A stretch of DNA of 64,000 bases, taken from NCBI RefSeq assembly GCF_013624435.2, contig NZ_CP061768.1, positions 2,014,001 through 2,078,000 on the forward strand. Reading direction: 5' to 3'. Each line of letters opens with the position of its first letter. Positions within the stretch are counted from its first letter, which is position 1. Made by a program: the position numbers and the translations under genes. Shown here piece by piece: positions 34,298 to 42,775 of this stretch. This DNA is from Nocardioides campestrisoli. Its GTDB lineage: Bacteria; Actinomycetota; Actinomycetes; Propionibacteriales; Nocardioidaceae. The notes beneath the pieces are model-generated. The model had not been told where the DNA came from. It ran no database searches and saw only the letters and a list, made by a program, of their open reading frames with translations.

Positions 34298-35245
34298 ATG
34301 TGCACGAGCATCAGGTTCTCCGACGAGAGCAGCAATCTCTACCTGGCACGCAACCTCGACTGGACGGTCGGCTACGGCGAGCGGGTCGTGCTGACTCCCA
34401 CGGCGTACGAGACCAGGTCACCGTTCGGGGCGGTGCCCCGGATCGAGCACGCCGTGATCGGCATGGGGATCGTGGAGGAGGACACGCCGTTGTACTTCGA
34501 CTGCGGCAACGACGCGGGTCTGGCGGTGGCGGGGCTGAACTTCCCGGGCTACGCGAGCTACGCCCGGGAGCCGGCGGACGGCGCGACCAACGTCGCCGCC
34601 TTCGAGTTCCCGCTCTGGGTGGCCTCCCAGTTCACCAGCGTCGACGAGGTCGAGGGCGCACTCGAGGACGTCGTGGTCGTCGACAGGCCGATCAACGAGA
34701 AGTACCCCAGCTCCTTGCTGCACTGGATCATCGGCGACTCGACGCGCGCCATCGTGGTGGAGGCCACCGACCAAGGCGTGCAGGTCTTCGACGACGACGT
34801 CGACGTCCTGGCCAACCAGCCGGGTTTCGGGTGGCACCACGAGAACCTGCGCAACTACCTCAACGTCTCGCCCGAGTTTCCCGAGGAGACCGCCCTGGGG
34901 CGGGCGCAGCTGCGTCCGTTCGGGTCCGGGTCGCACATGCGCGGCATCCCGGGGGACTACTACTCGCCGTCGCGATTCGTGCGCGCGGCCTACGTCCACG
35001 CGCACTACCCGGCCAAGACGACCGAGGAGGAGAACGTCAGCAGGGCGTTCCACACGCTCCAGCAGGTCGCGATGGTGGACGGCAGCGCGGCCATGGGCGA
35101 CGGCGACTTCGAGAAGACCATCTACACCGGGCTCTACTCGGGACGGACGAAGACGTACTACTGGAACACCTACGACGACCCGGCGATCCAGAGTGTGGCG
35201 ATGGCCGATCACGCGTCCGACGGGGACAAGCTCGTCGTCTGCTGA
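34298..35245 (+). CDS. Choloylglycine hydrolase/penicillin V acylase family (Ntn hydrolase)
   Basis: A 315-residue linear amide C-N hydrolase. The nucleophile Cys2 follows the start Met (MCTSIRFSDESSNLYLARNLDWT), with the conserved Arg and Asp in ARNLDWT. Asn and Arg positions are seen in GNDAGLAVAGLNFPGYASY and SHMRGIPGDYYSPSRFVRAAY. AAGGA lies 7 nt before ATG 34298, which exposes Cys2, so this start is chosen over longer frames. No signal peptide. Members cleave conjugated bile acids, penicillin V or acyl-homoserine lactones; which applies here cannot be told. Confidence 0.9.
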   Translation: MCTSIRFSDESSNLYLARNLDWTVGYGERVVLTPTAYETRSPFGAVPRIEHAVIGMGIVEEDTPLYFDCGNDAGLAVAGLNFPGYASYAREPADGATNVAAFEFPLWVASQFTSVDEVEGALEDVVVVDRPINEKYPSSLLHWIIGDSTRAIVVEATDQGVQVFDDDVDVLANQPGFGWHHENLRNYLNVSPEFPEETALGRAQLRPFGSGSHMRGIPGDYYSPSRFVRAAYVHAHYPAKTTEEENVSRAFHTLQQVAMVDGSAAMGDGDFEKTIYTGLYSGRTKTYYWNTYDDPAIQSVAMADHASDGDKLVVC

Positions 35246-35295
35246 CGGCGTGAAGGTCACGGTTGGGTCACAAAGATCCAGGGCCGTGGGGTGCA

Positions 35296-35310
35296 TATAT
35301 CCTTATATCC
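35296..35310 (+). repeat. TATATCC direct repeat in an AT-rich promoter region
   Basis: TATATCC at 35296-35302 and 35304-35310, period 8, stands out in very GC-rich surroundings. It is a probable promoter or regulator site for the secreted hydrolase at 35374. Confidence 0.35.
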
Positions 35311-35373
35311 GCTGCGGTCCTAGGTTGCGACGTGGCGGCGGACCACGCCGTGTCACGACTCTCGGGAGCGCAC

Positions 35374-36339
35374 ATGAAGAAGCAGATGAAGGCCGCGATC
35401 TCAGGCCTCCTTGCCGCCGCCGCCTTGTCCGGCGGGCTGTTGGCGATGGCACCGGGCGCCCAGGCCGCGGACGTCGCCTGTCGGAGCTACAGCTCTTCGA
35501 CGAGCACCTGCGTGAACTCACAGCTCGTGATCGCCGGTCAGAGCCACAGCGTCGACTGGTACCTGCCGAACGCCGGCTCCTCTGCGCTGATGGTGCTCAA
35601 CCACGGTTTCAGCCGGGGTTGCGGCAACCTGCGCGGCACCAGCAAGGCGATTGCCGAGAAGGGCGTCATGGTCCTGTGCGTCAACGGGGACATGACCGCG
35701 GGCAACCCGGCGCTCGCCTCCGCCCTGGGCGACCTGATGACGCGGCGCAGCCTGACCCCGCCGGCAGGACGCCCCCTGCCCCGGCGCTACATCGTCGGCG
35801 GCCACTCAGCAGGCGGCCACTTCGCCAGCGAGCTGGGCCGTCGTCTCGACGCAAACGGCTACCGGGACTTCGCCGGCGCGATCCTCTTCGACCCCGTCGC
35901 AGCCGGAGGATTCACCGCCAACGTGGAGGCCATCTCCGACGGAGCGGCCCGTCCGGTCCTGGCCGTCACTGCTCGCCCCAGCATCACCAACCTCTTCAAC
36001 AACTCGCGGGAGGCGTTGGTCGGCCTGGACAACCCGTACGTCGGCATCCAGCTCGTCTGGAGCCGGTACACGCTCGGCATGCCCACGGGCGGCAGCTGCC
36101 ACATCGACGTCGAGGGCGAGAACAGCGATGCGATCGGGGTGATCGGCGCCGGCTGCTCGGCCAACGCCACCCAGACCGCTCGGTTGCGCGAGTTCGGTGC
36201 GGCGTGGGCGAAGGACCTGGCCACCGGGACGCGCACCGGGGCCTACTACTGCACTGATGCGAACGTCGTCTCCTCGTGCGGCAGCAAGGTCAGGTCCCTG
36301 GTCGACCTGTCACTCCCGCTGGCCGCACCGATCCGCTGA
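35374..36339 (+). CDS. Secreted alpha/beta hydrolase
   Basis: A 321-residue exported protein. The signal peptide MKKQMKAAISGLLAAAALSGG ends at AQAAD near residue 32. The nucleophile elbow is GGHSAGGHF. Six or more cysteines (CRSYSSSTSTC, SRGCGN, GSCHI, GAGC, YYC, SSCG) suggest disulfides. GGGAG is 6 nt before the ATG. The cutinase/PET-hydrolase-like fold with HSxGG is plausible, but the substrate is not indicated. Confidence 0.85.
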   Translation: MKKQMKAAISGLLAAAALSGGLLAMAPGAQAADVACRSYSSSTSTCVNSQLVIAGQSHSVDWYLPNAGSSALMVLNHGFSRGCGNLRGTSKAIAEKGVMVLCVNGDMTAGNPALASALGDLMTRRSLTPPAGRPLPRRYIVGGHSAGGHFASELGRRLDANGYRDFAGAILFDPVAAGGFTANVEAISDGAARPVLAVTARPSITNLFNNSREALVGLDNPYVGIQLVWSRYTLGMPTGGSCHIDVEGENSDAIGVIGAGCSANATQTARLREFGAAWAKDLATGTRTGAYYCTDANVVSSCGSKVRSLVDLSLPLAAPIR

Positions 36340-36540
36340 TCCGCTGCGGCGCGGACCAGGGGACACCTATGCCAGTCGTACTGTTCGCCCACTACTTCTG
36401 TACCGGCCCGTCGGTGCCCGCGCCCGCCGGGTCCACGGGGGAGGGCACCGTGCCGGGGTCGCCGGATGAGGCGGACCACCAGCTCGCTCACGATGGTTCC
36501 TCGTGATCACCTGGTGCAGGTGGCGTGAGCGAGACGCGGC

Positions 36541-38109
36541 TCAGCCGAGCTGCCGCCAGAAGCTGCAGTTCGCCGCTGCCGCCACGTCCTCGGCACGGAT
36601 CCCGCCGGCACTCTGGAGGTCGAGCGCCAGCACGTCGCCCGCGCCGTCGTACTCGGGCCACCGGGGGAGACCCCTGCCGGAAGGGCGGCCGTGGCGGGCG
36701 AAGCTGGTCCAGTACGACACCATCGCGTCGGACAGCTTCTCCTGCTCGGGGTCGAGGCCATCGCCGAACAGGCCGGGGAAGAGGTAGGGGAGCTCGGTCG
36801 CGTGCGCCGCGCCGTTCGCCGTGCCGAGCAGCGGGACCAGCGGGTCGGCCGTGCGGTCCTGGAACTGGTAGGCGTACACCCGCGTGCGGTCCTGGGCAGT
36901 GTCGTAGGCGTCCACGTGGCTGCACGTCGAGAGCGGGCTGCCGTAGTCGCTGAAGACCGTGGACAGCGCGATGATCGGCGAGGCGTAGGCGTCCAGGGGG
37001 TATCGCGCGAGCACGGCGTCCGCAGCCGGGCCGAAGGTCGCGCGGATCGCCCCGACGTACTGGGCCGCGGTCAGCGCAGTGCCGTACTGGAGCGGGATGA
37101 AGAGACGGTTCTCGTCGAGCGTGTTTCCGTGCATCAGGTCGACCCGGTTGGCCGTGCCGTCCGCGAGTGCCTGACCCGGCTGCCGGGGGAGCGCGGCGCC
37201 TCCGACGGCGAACGCGCCGCTCGTCCATGCGCGCAGCAGAGTCTCCGGGTCGGTGCGTCGCAGGCAGGCGGCGGTGTCCTCGGCGCAGCCGACCGCGGCG
37301 CTGTACGTCTCGGCCGCTGCCTGCGAGCTCGCCAGTGTCGCGAAGTCGGCCGTGCACGAGTAGCTCTGGGCGATCGCCCGGCGGAACAGGCCGCGCGCCT
37401 GCGGCGAGGCGATGTTGGCGCACACGGACGCGCTGCCGGCTGACTCGCCGAAGACCGTCACGTTGCGCGGGTTGCCGCCGAAGGCGCGGGCGTTGCGCTG
37501 CACCCACCGCAGCGCCGCCTGCTGATCGAGCAGGGCAGCGTTGCTCGTCCCGAGGTCGGGGTGGTTGAGGAAGCCGAACGGGCCCAAGCGGTAGTTGATC
37601 GTCACCACCACGACATCGCCGCGGGTCGCGAGCTTGCCGGCGTCGTAGCTGGCGCCGTCGCCGGTCAGGAACGAACCCCCGTGGATCCACACCATCACGG
37701 GCAGCCCCGCACGCCGCGCCGAGCGGCCGGCAGGCGTGGTGACGTTGAGGTACAGGCAGTCCTCGACGAAGGTGGTGGGATTGCCCGTCCCGTTGCCGAG
37801 CTGGGCGCACTGCGAACGAGGCGCCGTCGCGTCGAGCGTGCCGCGCCACGGCTTCACCGGCTGGGGCCGCTCGAACCGCAGGTCACCCACGGGTGGCGCG
37901 GCGTAAGGGATGCCCTGGAAGACGCGGAGGCCATCCTCGACGGTGCCACGGACGGGGCCGCCCGAGACCCGCACCGTGGTGCCGTCATCCCCGGGCGGCT
38001 TGGGTGCCGCAGGAGCAGCCGGGGCCGCGAGTGGCAGCGCGGCCATGCCGAGGGCCAGGGCGGGGACGGTCAGACGGGCGAAGAATCGACGCGCGAGCGG
38101 AAACGACAT
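36541..38109 (-). CDS. Secreted type-B carboxylesterase
   Basis: A 522-residue esterase with a signal peptide (LTVPALALGMAALPLAAPA). Type-B signatures: VRVFQGIPYAAPP-like LRVFQGIPYAAPPVGDLRF, EDCLYLNV, the nucleophile in VTVFGESAGSASV, and the oxyanion HGGSF. The acidic residue is in TLDENRLF and the His in NGAAHATELPYLF. GGGAG lies 6 nt before the ATG. Substrate unknown. It lies next to the AT-rich element boundary at 38315. Confidence 0.92.
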   Translation of the reverse strand: MSFPLARRFFARLTVPALALGMAALPLAAPAAPAAPKPPGDDGTTVRVSGGPVRGTVEDGLRVFQGIPYAAPPVGDLRFERPQPVKPWRGTLDATAPRSQCAQLGNGTGNPTTFVEDCLYLNVTTPAGRSARRAGLPVMVWIHGGSFLTGDGASYDAGKLATRGDVVVVTINYRLGPFGFLNHPDLGTSNAALLDQQAALRWVQRNARAFGGNPRNVTVFGESAGSASVCANIASPQARGLFRRAIAQSYSCTADFATLASSQAAAETYSAAVGCAEDTAACLRRTDPETLLRAWTSGAFAVGGAALPRQPGQALADGTANRVDLMHGNTLDENRLFIPLQYGTALTAAQYVGAIRATFGPAADAVLARYPLDAYASPIIALSTVFSDYGSPLSTCSHVDAYDTAQDRTRVYAYQFQDRTADPLVPLLGTANGAAHATELPYLFPGLFGDGLDPEQEKLSDAMVSYWTSFARHGRPSGRGLPRWPEYDGAGDVLALDLQSAGGIRAEDVAAAANCSFWRQLG

Positions 38110-38498
38110 GACGGACTCCCGAGTTCCAGGTCACGACCCGATGTCCGGCCGCGATCCTGAAACTAGCCACGAACTCTTGCTGAGCGCCATGGCTACAAAG
38201 GACGGAAGGCTTGTTCCTTGCGCACAACGGCCGCGAGCGAAGGGTCGAATGACACCGGTGGAGTTCTGGTCCCGGGGGACGAGCCAGAGACCGGATCCCA
38301 GCGGACCCTCCACTGATTGACATAATGTAGATTATCGGCGGTAAAATCCGACGAGTACAAACAGATGAGAGAGCTCGTCGCACCCGTGGTTGGTGACGTT
38401 TCTGCTGGTCAGGGCCCAAGTTCCTGGGTTATGCATCCACCGCTGTTGGGTGCTCAACTGAGGTGTTTGCCCTGCTCAGTGCGTGTCGTTCGCATCTA
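38110..38498. other. Gene-free stretch holding the left boundary of the AT-rich element
   Basis: No coding frame is convincing. From about 38310 the base composition becomes more AT-rich. TTGACA (38317-38322) with TAAAAT (38342-38347, spacer 19) could form the promoter of the integrase genes. ATAAT-GTAG-ATTAT (38322-38335) is a small inverted repeat. Confidence 0.5.
38315..38325 (+). repeat. Candidate left attachment repeat (GATTGACATAA)
   Basis: An exact 11-bp match, same orientation, with 43270-43280. The AT-rich 11-mer is very unlikely by chance in this GC-rich DNA. It precedes the integrase gene and also contains the TTGACA -35-like sequence. Confidence 0.5.
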
Positions 38499-39659
38499 AT
38501 GAGAGATTCCCGCGTACTGTTTGCCGACGTGGAGCTTGTTCCTGGACGGATCCCTGACTATCTACTCGACGACTCCGTCGGGCTACTGCGCGCAGATGAT
38601 CGCGTCTTCGAAGCGATGCTGGATCGCTGGCGCACGCAGCAGCTGGCGCGCGGCCTGACAACGGCACACATCAAGACGTCGTGCCGGATCGTCACCAGGT
38701 TCCAGGAGCACACCAACGAGTACCCGTGGACCTGGCGCCCGCATCACTTCGAGGAGTTCCTTGCCGACCTTCGCTCCGGTGAGCGGCCTCTGAAGATCCC
38801 GACGCTGCGGTCCTACACCACGGCCATTCGTGCGTTCACGAGTTATGTCAGCGACACCAGGTACGGGTGGGTGGCGTTCTGCGAACGCGTCTTCAACGAC
38901 ATCCCGGCACAGATCGTCTTCGACTGGAACAGCCCGCGGCACAGCACCGACGACGACGTGCCGACCGGCCGGCGCGCTCTGACCCGCAACGAGATGCAGA
39001 GCCTGTTCGACGCCGCCGACGACTTCGTTGACGCCGAGTACGCCAAGGGCAGCAAGCGCTGGCTGCCCGCGCTCCGTGACTCGACGGCGCTGAAGGTCGC
39101 CTACGCCTACGGGCTTCGACGCCGCGAGCTGACCAGGCTCGAGTACGTCGACTTCGGCCCCAACCCGAAGGTGCCGGACTACGGGAACTTCGGCGCCGTG
39201 CAGGTGCGCTGGGCCAAGGGCATGAAGGGGTCCGGACCGCGGCGCCGCACGGTGCTGACCACTCCGGAGTTCGACTGGGTGGTCGATCTGCTCAAGCACT
39301 GGCTCTCCCCCGCGGGCCGAGAACTGTTCGCCACCGCGGACCGCTCCAGGTCCCTATGGCCCTCTGAGCGGGCCGGCGCCACGAGTCTGCGTACCTTCGA
39401 GCGCGCCTTTGCGCGGGCCCGTGAGCAGGCTGGCCTGCCCGACGAGCTGACGCTCCACTGCCTGCGCCACTCGTATGTGACGCACCTGATCGAAGCCGAC
39501 TACGACCCGTTCTTCGTCCAGCAGCAGGTCGGCCACCAGCACTCCTCGACGACCTCGCTGTACACATCGGTCTCCTCGGACTTCAAGCAGAAGACCATCC
39601 AGCAGATGATCACCCGGCGCCTACGACTCGACCAGAAGGACGGCGACCACGATGGCTGA
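38499..39659 (+). CDS. Tyrosine recombinase/integrase
   Basis: A 386-residue site-specific recombinase. The N-terminal SAM-like DNA-binding domain covers about residues 30-150. The catalytic domain has Arg in YAYGLRRRELTRLEY, HxxR in LHCLRHSYVTHL, His in VGHQHSSTTS and the nucleophile Tyr in SLYTSVS, so it should be active. The N-terminal start is uncertain: ATG 38499 is used, while GTG 38463 would add 12 residues; neither has a strong ribosome-binding site. It overlaps the next gene by 8 bp. Codon third positions are less GC-biased than in neighbouring genes. Confidence 0.9.
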   Translation: MRDSRVLFADVELVPGRIPDYLLDDSVGLLRADDRVFEAMLDRWRTQQLARGLTTAHIKTSCRIVTRFQEHTNEYPWTWRPHHFEEFLADLRSGERPLKIPTLRSYTTAIRAFTSYVSDTRYGWVAFCERVFNDIPAQIVFDWNSPRHSTDDDVPTGRRALTRNEMQSLFDAADDFVDAEYAKGSKRWLPALRDSTALKVAYAYGLRRRELTRLEYVDFGPNPKVPDYGNFGAVQVRWAKGMKGSGPRRRTVLTTPEFDWVVDLLKHWLSPAGRELFATADRSRSLWPSERAGATSLRTFERAFARAREQAGLPDELTLHCLRHSYVTHLIEADYDPFFVQQQVGHQHSSTTSLYTSVSSDFKQKTIQQMITRRLRLDQKDGDHDG

Positions 39660-40005
39660 ACTACGACGAGTGGGCTACCACTGGCGCCTGCGTCAGGTGA
39701 TGGCCGAACACAACCTCTGGAAGACCACCGAGCTCATCCCGCTGCTCAAGTCCCGCGGCGTCAACCTGTCCAACGCACAGGTGCACCGGCTCGTCACCCA
39801 GCCACCCGAACGCATCCCCGCCCGGACGTTCGCGGCCCTGTGCGACATCTTCGACTGCACGCCCAACGACCTGTTCGAGCCCTACGTCGAAATGCGCGCT
39901 GCCGCTACCGCGAACGCCCCCAAACGCCCCGAAGACCTCGGCATCAAGCCCGGCAGCCCGATCGCTCGCCGGGTCCGCGTCATTCCAGACGAGCCGGACA
40001 GCTGA
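39652..40005 (+). CDS. Small XRE-type helix-turn-helix protein of the recombinase operon
   Basis: A 117-residue protein with a Cro/CI-like HTH at residues 10-75 (WRLRQVMAEHNLWKTTELIP, NLSNAQVHRLVTQ, FAALCDIFDCTPNDLFEPYV). The tail is basic and unstructured. It is sandwiched between two recombinase genes, overlapping both (8 bp upstream and 1 bp downstream). It may act as regulator or as a recombination directionality/accessory factor; position argues for a role in the same reaction. Confidence 0.8.
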   Translation: MAELRRVGYHWRLRQVMAEHNLWKTTELIPLLKSRGVNLSNAQVHRLVTQPPERIPARTFAALCDIFDCTPNDLFEPYVEMRAAATANAPKRPEDLGIKPGSPIARRVRVIPDEPDS

Positions 40006-41474
40006 TGGCCCGTCCCAGGAAGCCAGGCGACCCAGCCGCCTGGCCGGATCCCTGCGCGCGCTGCCGCGAGCACTACAAGCCCGTCGCACGCTGTCCAGAC
40101 GGACGAATCTGTGGCTACTGCTACCAGGCTGCCAAGCGCGAACGCGGCACCTGCGCGTGCGGGCACGAAGGCGTCCTTCCGGGCAGGATCGACGGCCGAC
40201 CGGCGTGCCGCACATGCTCCGGAGTGACGCTCAACATCGACTGCGCTACCTGCGGCGCCGAAGCCGAGCTCTACCGCGGCGGCCGCTGCATGCACTGCGA
40301 GCTCAACGTGGTCGTCGAGAGCCTGCTCGCCGATCCGAACACCGGCAAGATCGCGCCGGAACTGGTGGCCATCAGTGAGGCCATGAAGAACATGAAGCGC
40401 GCAAACAGCGGGCTGACCTGGATCAAGCAGGCCCACGTCCGCGGCTTCTTCGAGCAGCTGCGCGGCCACGGCCGGGTCACCCACGAACTCCTCGACTCAC
40501 TCCCGCCGTCGCGTACGCGGGACTACGTGCGCGGCCTCCTGGTCGAGCATGGTGCGCTCCCCCGCCATGATCTCTACCGCGACCGCTTCGACGAATGGAT
40601 GCCGGGCGCCGTCGCCCGGCTCGACCATCCCGATGACCGTGACGTCATCACCCGCTTCATACGCTGGCACATCCTCCGCCGGATGAACGAAGAAGGCGCT
40701 ACAAGCCGCGGCACCTTCCTCCGGTCCAAGCAGACCGTCACCGTCGCGATCGACTTCCTCACCTGGCTCCGCGCCCGTGACGTCTTCCTCGAGGACCTCA
40801 GTCAAGGCGACCTCGACGCTTGGCAAGCCGGCGGACCAACTACCCGAGGTATCGCAAGCAGGTTCCTCGGCTGGGCGATCAAGTCCAAGCTCATCGACCC
40901 GGACCTCCGACTCACCCCGCATCGCCGCGGCACGAGCCCCAAGCTCGACGCCCAGGCACAGACCAAGGCGATCGACGACCACATCCAGAGCACCGACCTG
41001 CCCGTCAGGCACCGCGCCATCGCCATTCTTCTCCTGGTCTTCGGTCAACCACTCGAGCGGCTCCTGGCCTTGACCTGGGACGAGGTGACGATCGCGGATG
41101 ACTTGGTGACCGTCCGGCTCGGCGGAACCTCTAACATCGAGCTGCATCCACCGCTCGACGAGCCCTTCCGGCGGCTCTGTGGTGAACCCCATAACCACCA
41201 GACGGCCGCACATCCCAACAGCAACTGGGTCTTCCCCGGCTACTCCCCCGGCAGGCACCTCGAGCCCGGCTACATCGCGGGTCGGCTGCGCACCACTCTT
41301 GGCGTCCGTGCCGCTCGTCTTGGCACGCTCCACGAGCTCACCAAGCTCGCGCCGACCGCGATCATCGCCGAAGTCCTCGGCTACTCCCCCGCCACGATCG
41401 AGCTCCACGCGCAGGGCTCAGCAGCCAACTACGCCAGCTACATCAAGGCCAGGCACGACGCCGCTCCGCAGTGA
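40005..41474 (+). CDS. Zinc-ribbon, tyrosine-recombinase-like protein with degenerate catalytic site
   Basis: A 489-residue protein. The first 100 residues hold three four-cysteine zinc ribbons: Cys17/20/36/39, Cys50/52/68/71 and Cys80/83/95/98. The rest resembles a tyrosine recombinase (SAM-like domain about 215-300, catalytic-like domain about 310-480). The usual catalytic residues are altered: the first Arg region reads GQPLERLLALTWDEV in place of G-x-R-x-x-E-L. The HxxR box reads LHELTKL, and the LGHS box is LGYS. A final Tyr remains in NYASYI. It is probably a non-catalytic partner of the first integrase. Confidence 0.82.
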   Translation: MARPRKPGDPAAWPDPCARCREHYKPVARCPDGRICGYCYQAAKRERGTCACGHEGVLPGRIDGRPACRTCSGVTLNIDCATCGAEAELYRGGRCMHCELNVVVESLLADPNTGKIAPELVAISEAMKNMKRANSGLTWIKQAHVRGFFEQLRGHGRVTHELLDSLPPSRTRDYVRGLLVEHGALPRHDLYRDRFDEWMPGAVARLDHPDDRDVITRFIRWHILRRMNEEGATSRGTFLRSKQTVTVAIDFLTWLRARDVFLEDLSQGDLDAWQAGGPTTRGIASRFLGWAIKSKLIDPDLRLTPHRRGTSPKLDAQAQTKAIDDHIQSTDLPVRHRAIAILLLVFGQPLERLLALTWDEVTIADDLVTVRLGGTSNIELHPPLDEPFRRLCGEPHNHQTAAHPNSNWVFPGYSPGRHLEPGYIAGRLRTTLGVRAARLGTLHELTKLAPTAIIAEVLGYSPATIELHAQGSAANYASYIKARHDAAPQ

Positions 41475-41537
41475 CGTTCGGATTTCGCGGCATGGCACCA
41501 GCTCGCCGCCCGACGCTCAGCGGCGTTTCAATGCCGC

Positions 41538-41969
41538 TCAGGCCGATGCAGCGGATGCGGCGCCCGCGATGGCGTCCCGGTACTGCGTCTCCTCGAAGGT
41601 GAAGGGTCCGAACTCGGCGTAGTCCCAGTCGGGCCGGTGCGGTTGCCGGAAGTCCGTCCAGGTGACTTGACCATCCATGATGGTGGTCGTCACCTCGAGC
41701 GGCCAACAGCCAACTTCGCCGCAGTCACAGCCCAGCAGCCACATGCGGCCCGTGCCGGGCCACTGGCGCTCACTCTGTCCGAGGTAGTACGCCGTCAGGT
41801 CTCCGAAGTTGAAGTGCGCGGGAATCAGCCCGGCGTAGCCGCCCGACGGCACCATTCCGTGAGCCGACTCGTAGTCGGCGACAAGCTGCGTCAGCGAAAT
41901 CCCGTCAACCACGGGGATGAGTTCGACGCTGCCTTCGTTGTCAGCGACGTCGAAACTCAACTCGTTCAC
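41538..41969 (-). CDS. Small hypothetical protein with a CDCGEVGC motif
   Basis: A 143-residue protein of unknown function. Recognisable parts are VNELSFDVADNEGSVELIPV, the cysteine cluster WLLGCDCGEVGCWPLEV, and FRQPHRPDWDYAEFGPFTFEETQY. Similar short proteins with C-x-C-x4-C and HRP...FGPF are, as I recall, scattered in actinobacteria without an assigned role. The GTG at 41969 is used, with AACATT 6 nt upstream as a possible -10. It is convergent with the zinc-ribbon recombinase gene, 63 bp away. Confidence 0.6.
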   Translation of the reverse strand: MNELSFDVADNEGSVELIPVVDGISLTQLVADYESAHGMVPSGGYAGLIPAHFNFGDLTAYYLGQSERQWPGTGRMWLLGCDCGEVGCWPLEVTTTIMDGQVTWTDFRQPHRPDWDYAEFGPFTFEETQYRDAIAGAASAASA

Positions 41970-42024
41970 GAAGTGAATGTTCGCACGCCGGACGACGCGA
42001 GTCGCGGCATGTCGTGCGGATGAG

Positions 42025-42360
42025 TCAGTGGGACTTCTCGTGACTGTGAGCCCAGGCCATCGCGGTTTGCTCGTCATGCGACGGCGGGGAATCCGCGAGG
42101 CAGACGCCACAGCGGGCGAAGAATCGGCCCGCCTCCTCCCAGTGGTGTACGTCGCCCGGCTTGACCCAATCCGGCGACCAATCAATCGTGAAGGCGTACA
42201 GAAGCCCAGAGGTCACGCCCTGCATGAGACGCTCGATAGTCTCGTCGCTGAGCCCGAGTTCGAATCCGCCGTTCGTGACCTGCAGCTCGGTTCTCACGTT
42301 GCTTTCGAGCAGCGCGACCACCCGCTCAGCGCGTTCATCGACCACGCGATCATCCGTCAT
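42025..42360 (-). CDS. Small hypothetical protein
   Basis: A 111-residue acidic protein with no family I recognise. It is mostly helical in appearance (RVVDERAERVVALLESNVRTEL, LSDETIERLMQGVTSGLLYAF), with a C-terminal ARCGVCLAD that may bind metal. It lies within the AT-rich element upstream of the CDCGEVGC gene, on the same strand. Confidence 0.5.
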   Translation of the reverse strand: MTDDRVVDERAERVVALLESNVRTELQVTNGGFELGLSDETIERLMQGVTSGLLYAFTIDWSPDWVKPGDVHHWEEAGRFFARCGVCLADSPPSHDEQTAMAWAHSHEKSH

Positions 42361-42430
42361 CGCCGCATCGTCCCATGACCGCTCGTCGGCGGTGCCACGC
42401 GGATCGCGGCATGAGCGTGCACCTCGGCGT

Positions 42431-42436
42431 TAGTGT
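42431..42436 (+). promoter_or_regulatory. -10 TAGTGT, leaderless promoter
   Basis: TAGTGT is followed by 6 nt and GTG 42443. Confidence 0.5.
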
Positions 42437-42442
42437 TCTCCG

Positions 42443-42775
42443 GTGCCGGAATGGGAGCCCGATCGGTCCATCTCAGTGCCTGACTGGCTGCACGCTCATG
42501 CAGTTGTGGATCACACAACCTTCGGGAGCGGCGTCGTCGCCCAGGTCGGTGAGTACCGGGGCGTGCCGTCCGTCTGGATCGACTTCGACTACGGCGAGCG
42601 AAAAGGGCTGGCGCTGGAGTTCGGGCTACCCCACCTGGGACCACACAAGCGCTTTCGGCGGCGAACCCCTCGCCAGAAGGACATGCAGTGCAGTGTCTGC
42701 GGCGCCGTCCCGGTGGTGCTGAACGTCGACGGGCAGAAGTTCTGCGAGGCTCATGAGTCCGAGTTTCGGCCCTGA
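42443..42775 (+). CDS. Small hypothetical protein with beta-barrel-like N-terminus and a zinc knuckle
   Basis: A 110-residue protein. VVDHTTFGSGVVAQVGEYRGVPSVWIDFDYGERKGLALEF resembles short SH3-like or tudor-like modules of the form H-x-x-FG-x-G. The C-terminal part has CSVCGAVPVV and later Cys/His in KFCEAH, suggesting a zinc site (C-x2-C ... C-x2-H). Start GTG 42443 is backed by TAGTGT 6 nt before it. Its function is unknown. Confidence 0.6.
   Translation: MPEWEPDRSISVPDWLHAHAVVDHTTFGSGVVAQVGEYRGVPSVWIDFDYGERKGLALEFGLPHLGPHKRFRRRTPRQKDMQCSVCGAVPVVLNVDGQKFCEAHESEFRP

Noticed and set aside
36369..36506. A 45-codon ORF with AGGGGA before its ATG
   Set aside because: No recognisable family, no conserved context, and it ends just before a convergent gene. 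Too weak to call.
38110..38500. A tRNA gene as integration target
   Set aside because: No TTCGA loop with matching acceptor arms was found near either boundary, and none elsewhere in the window.
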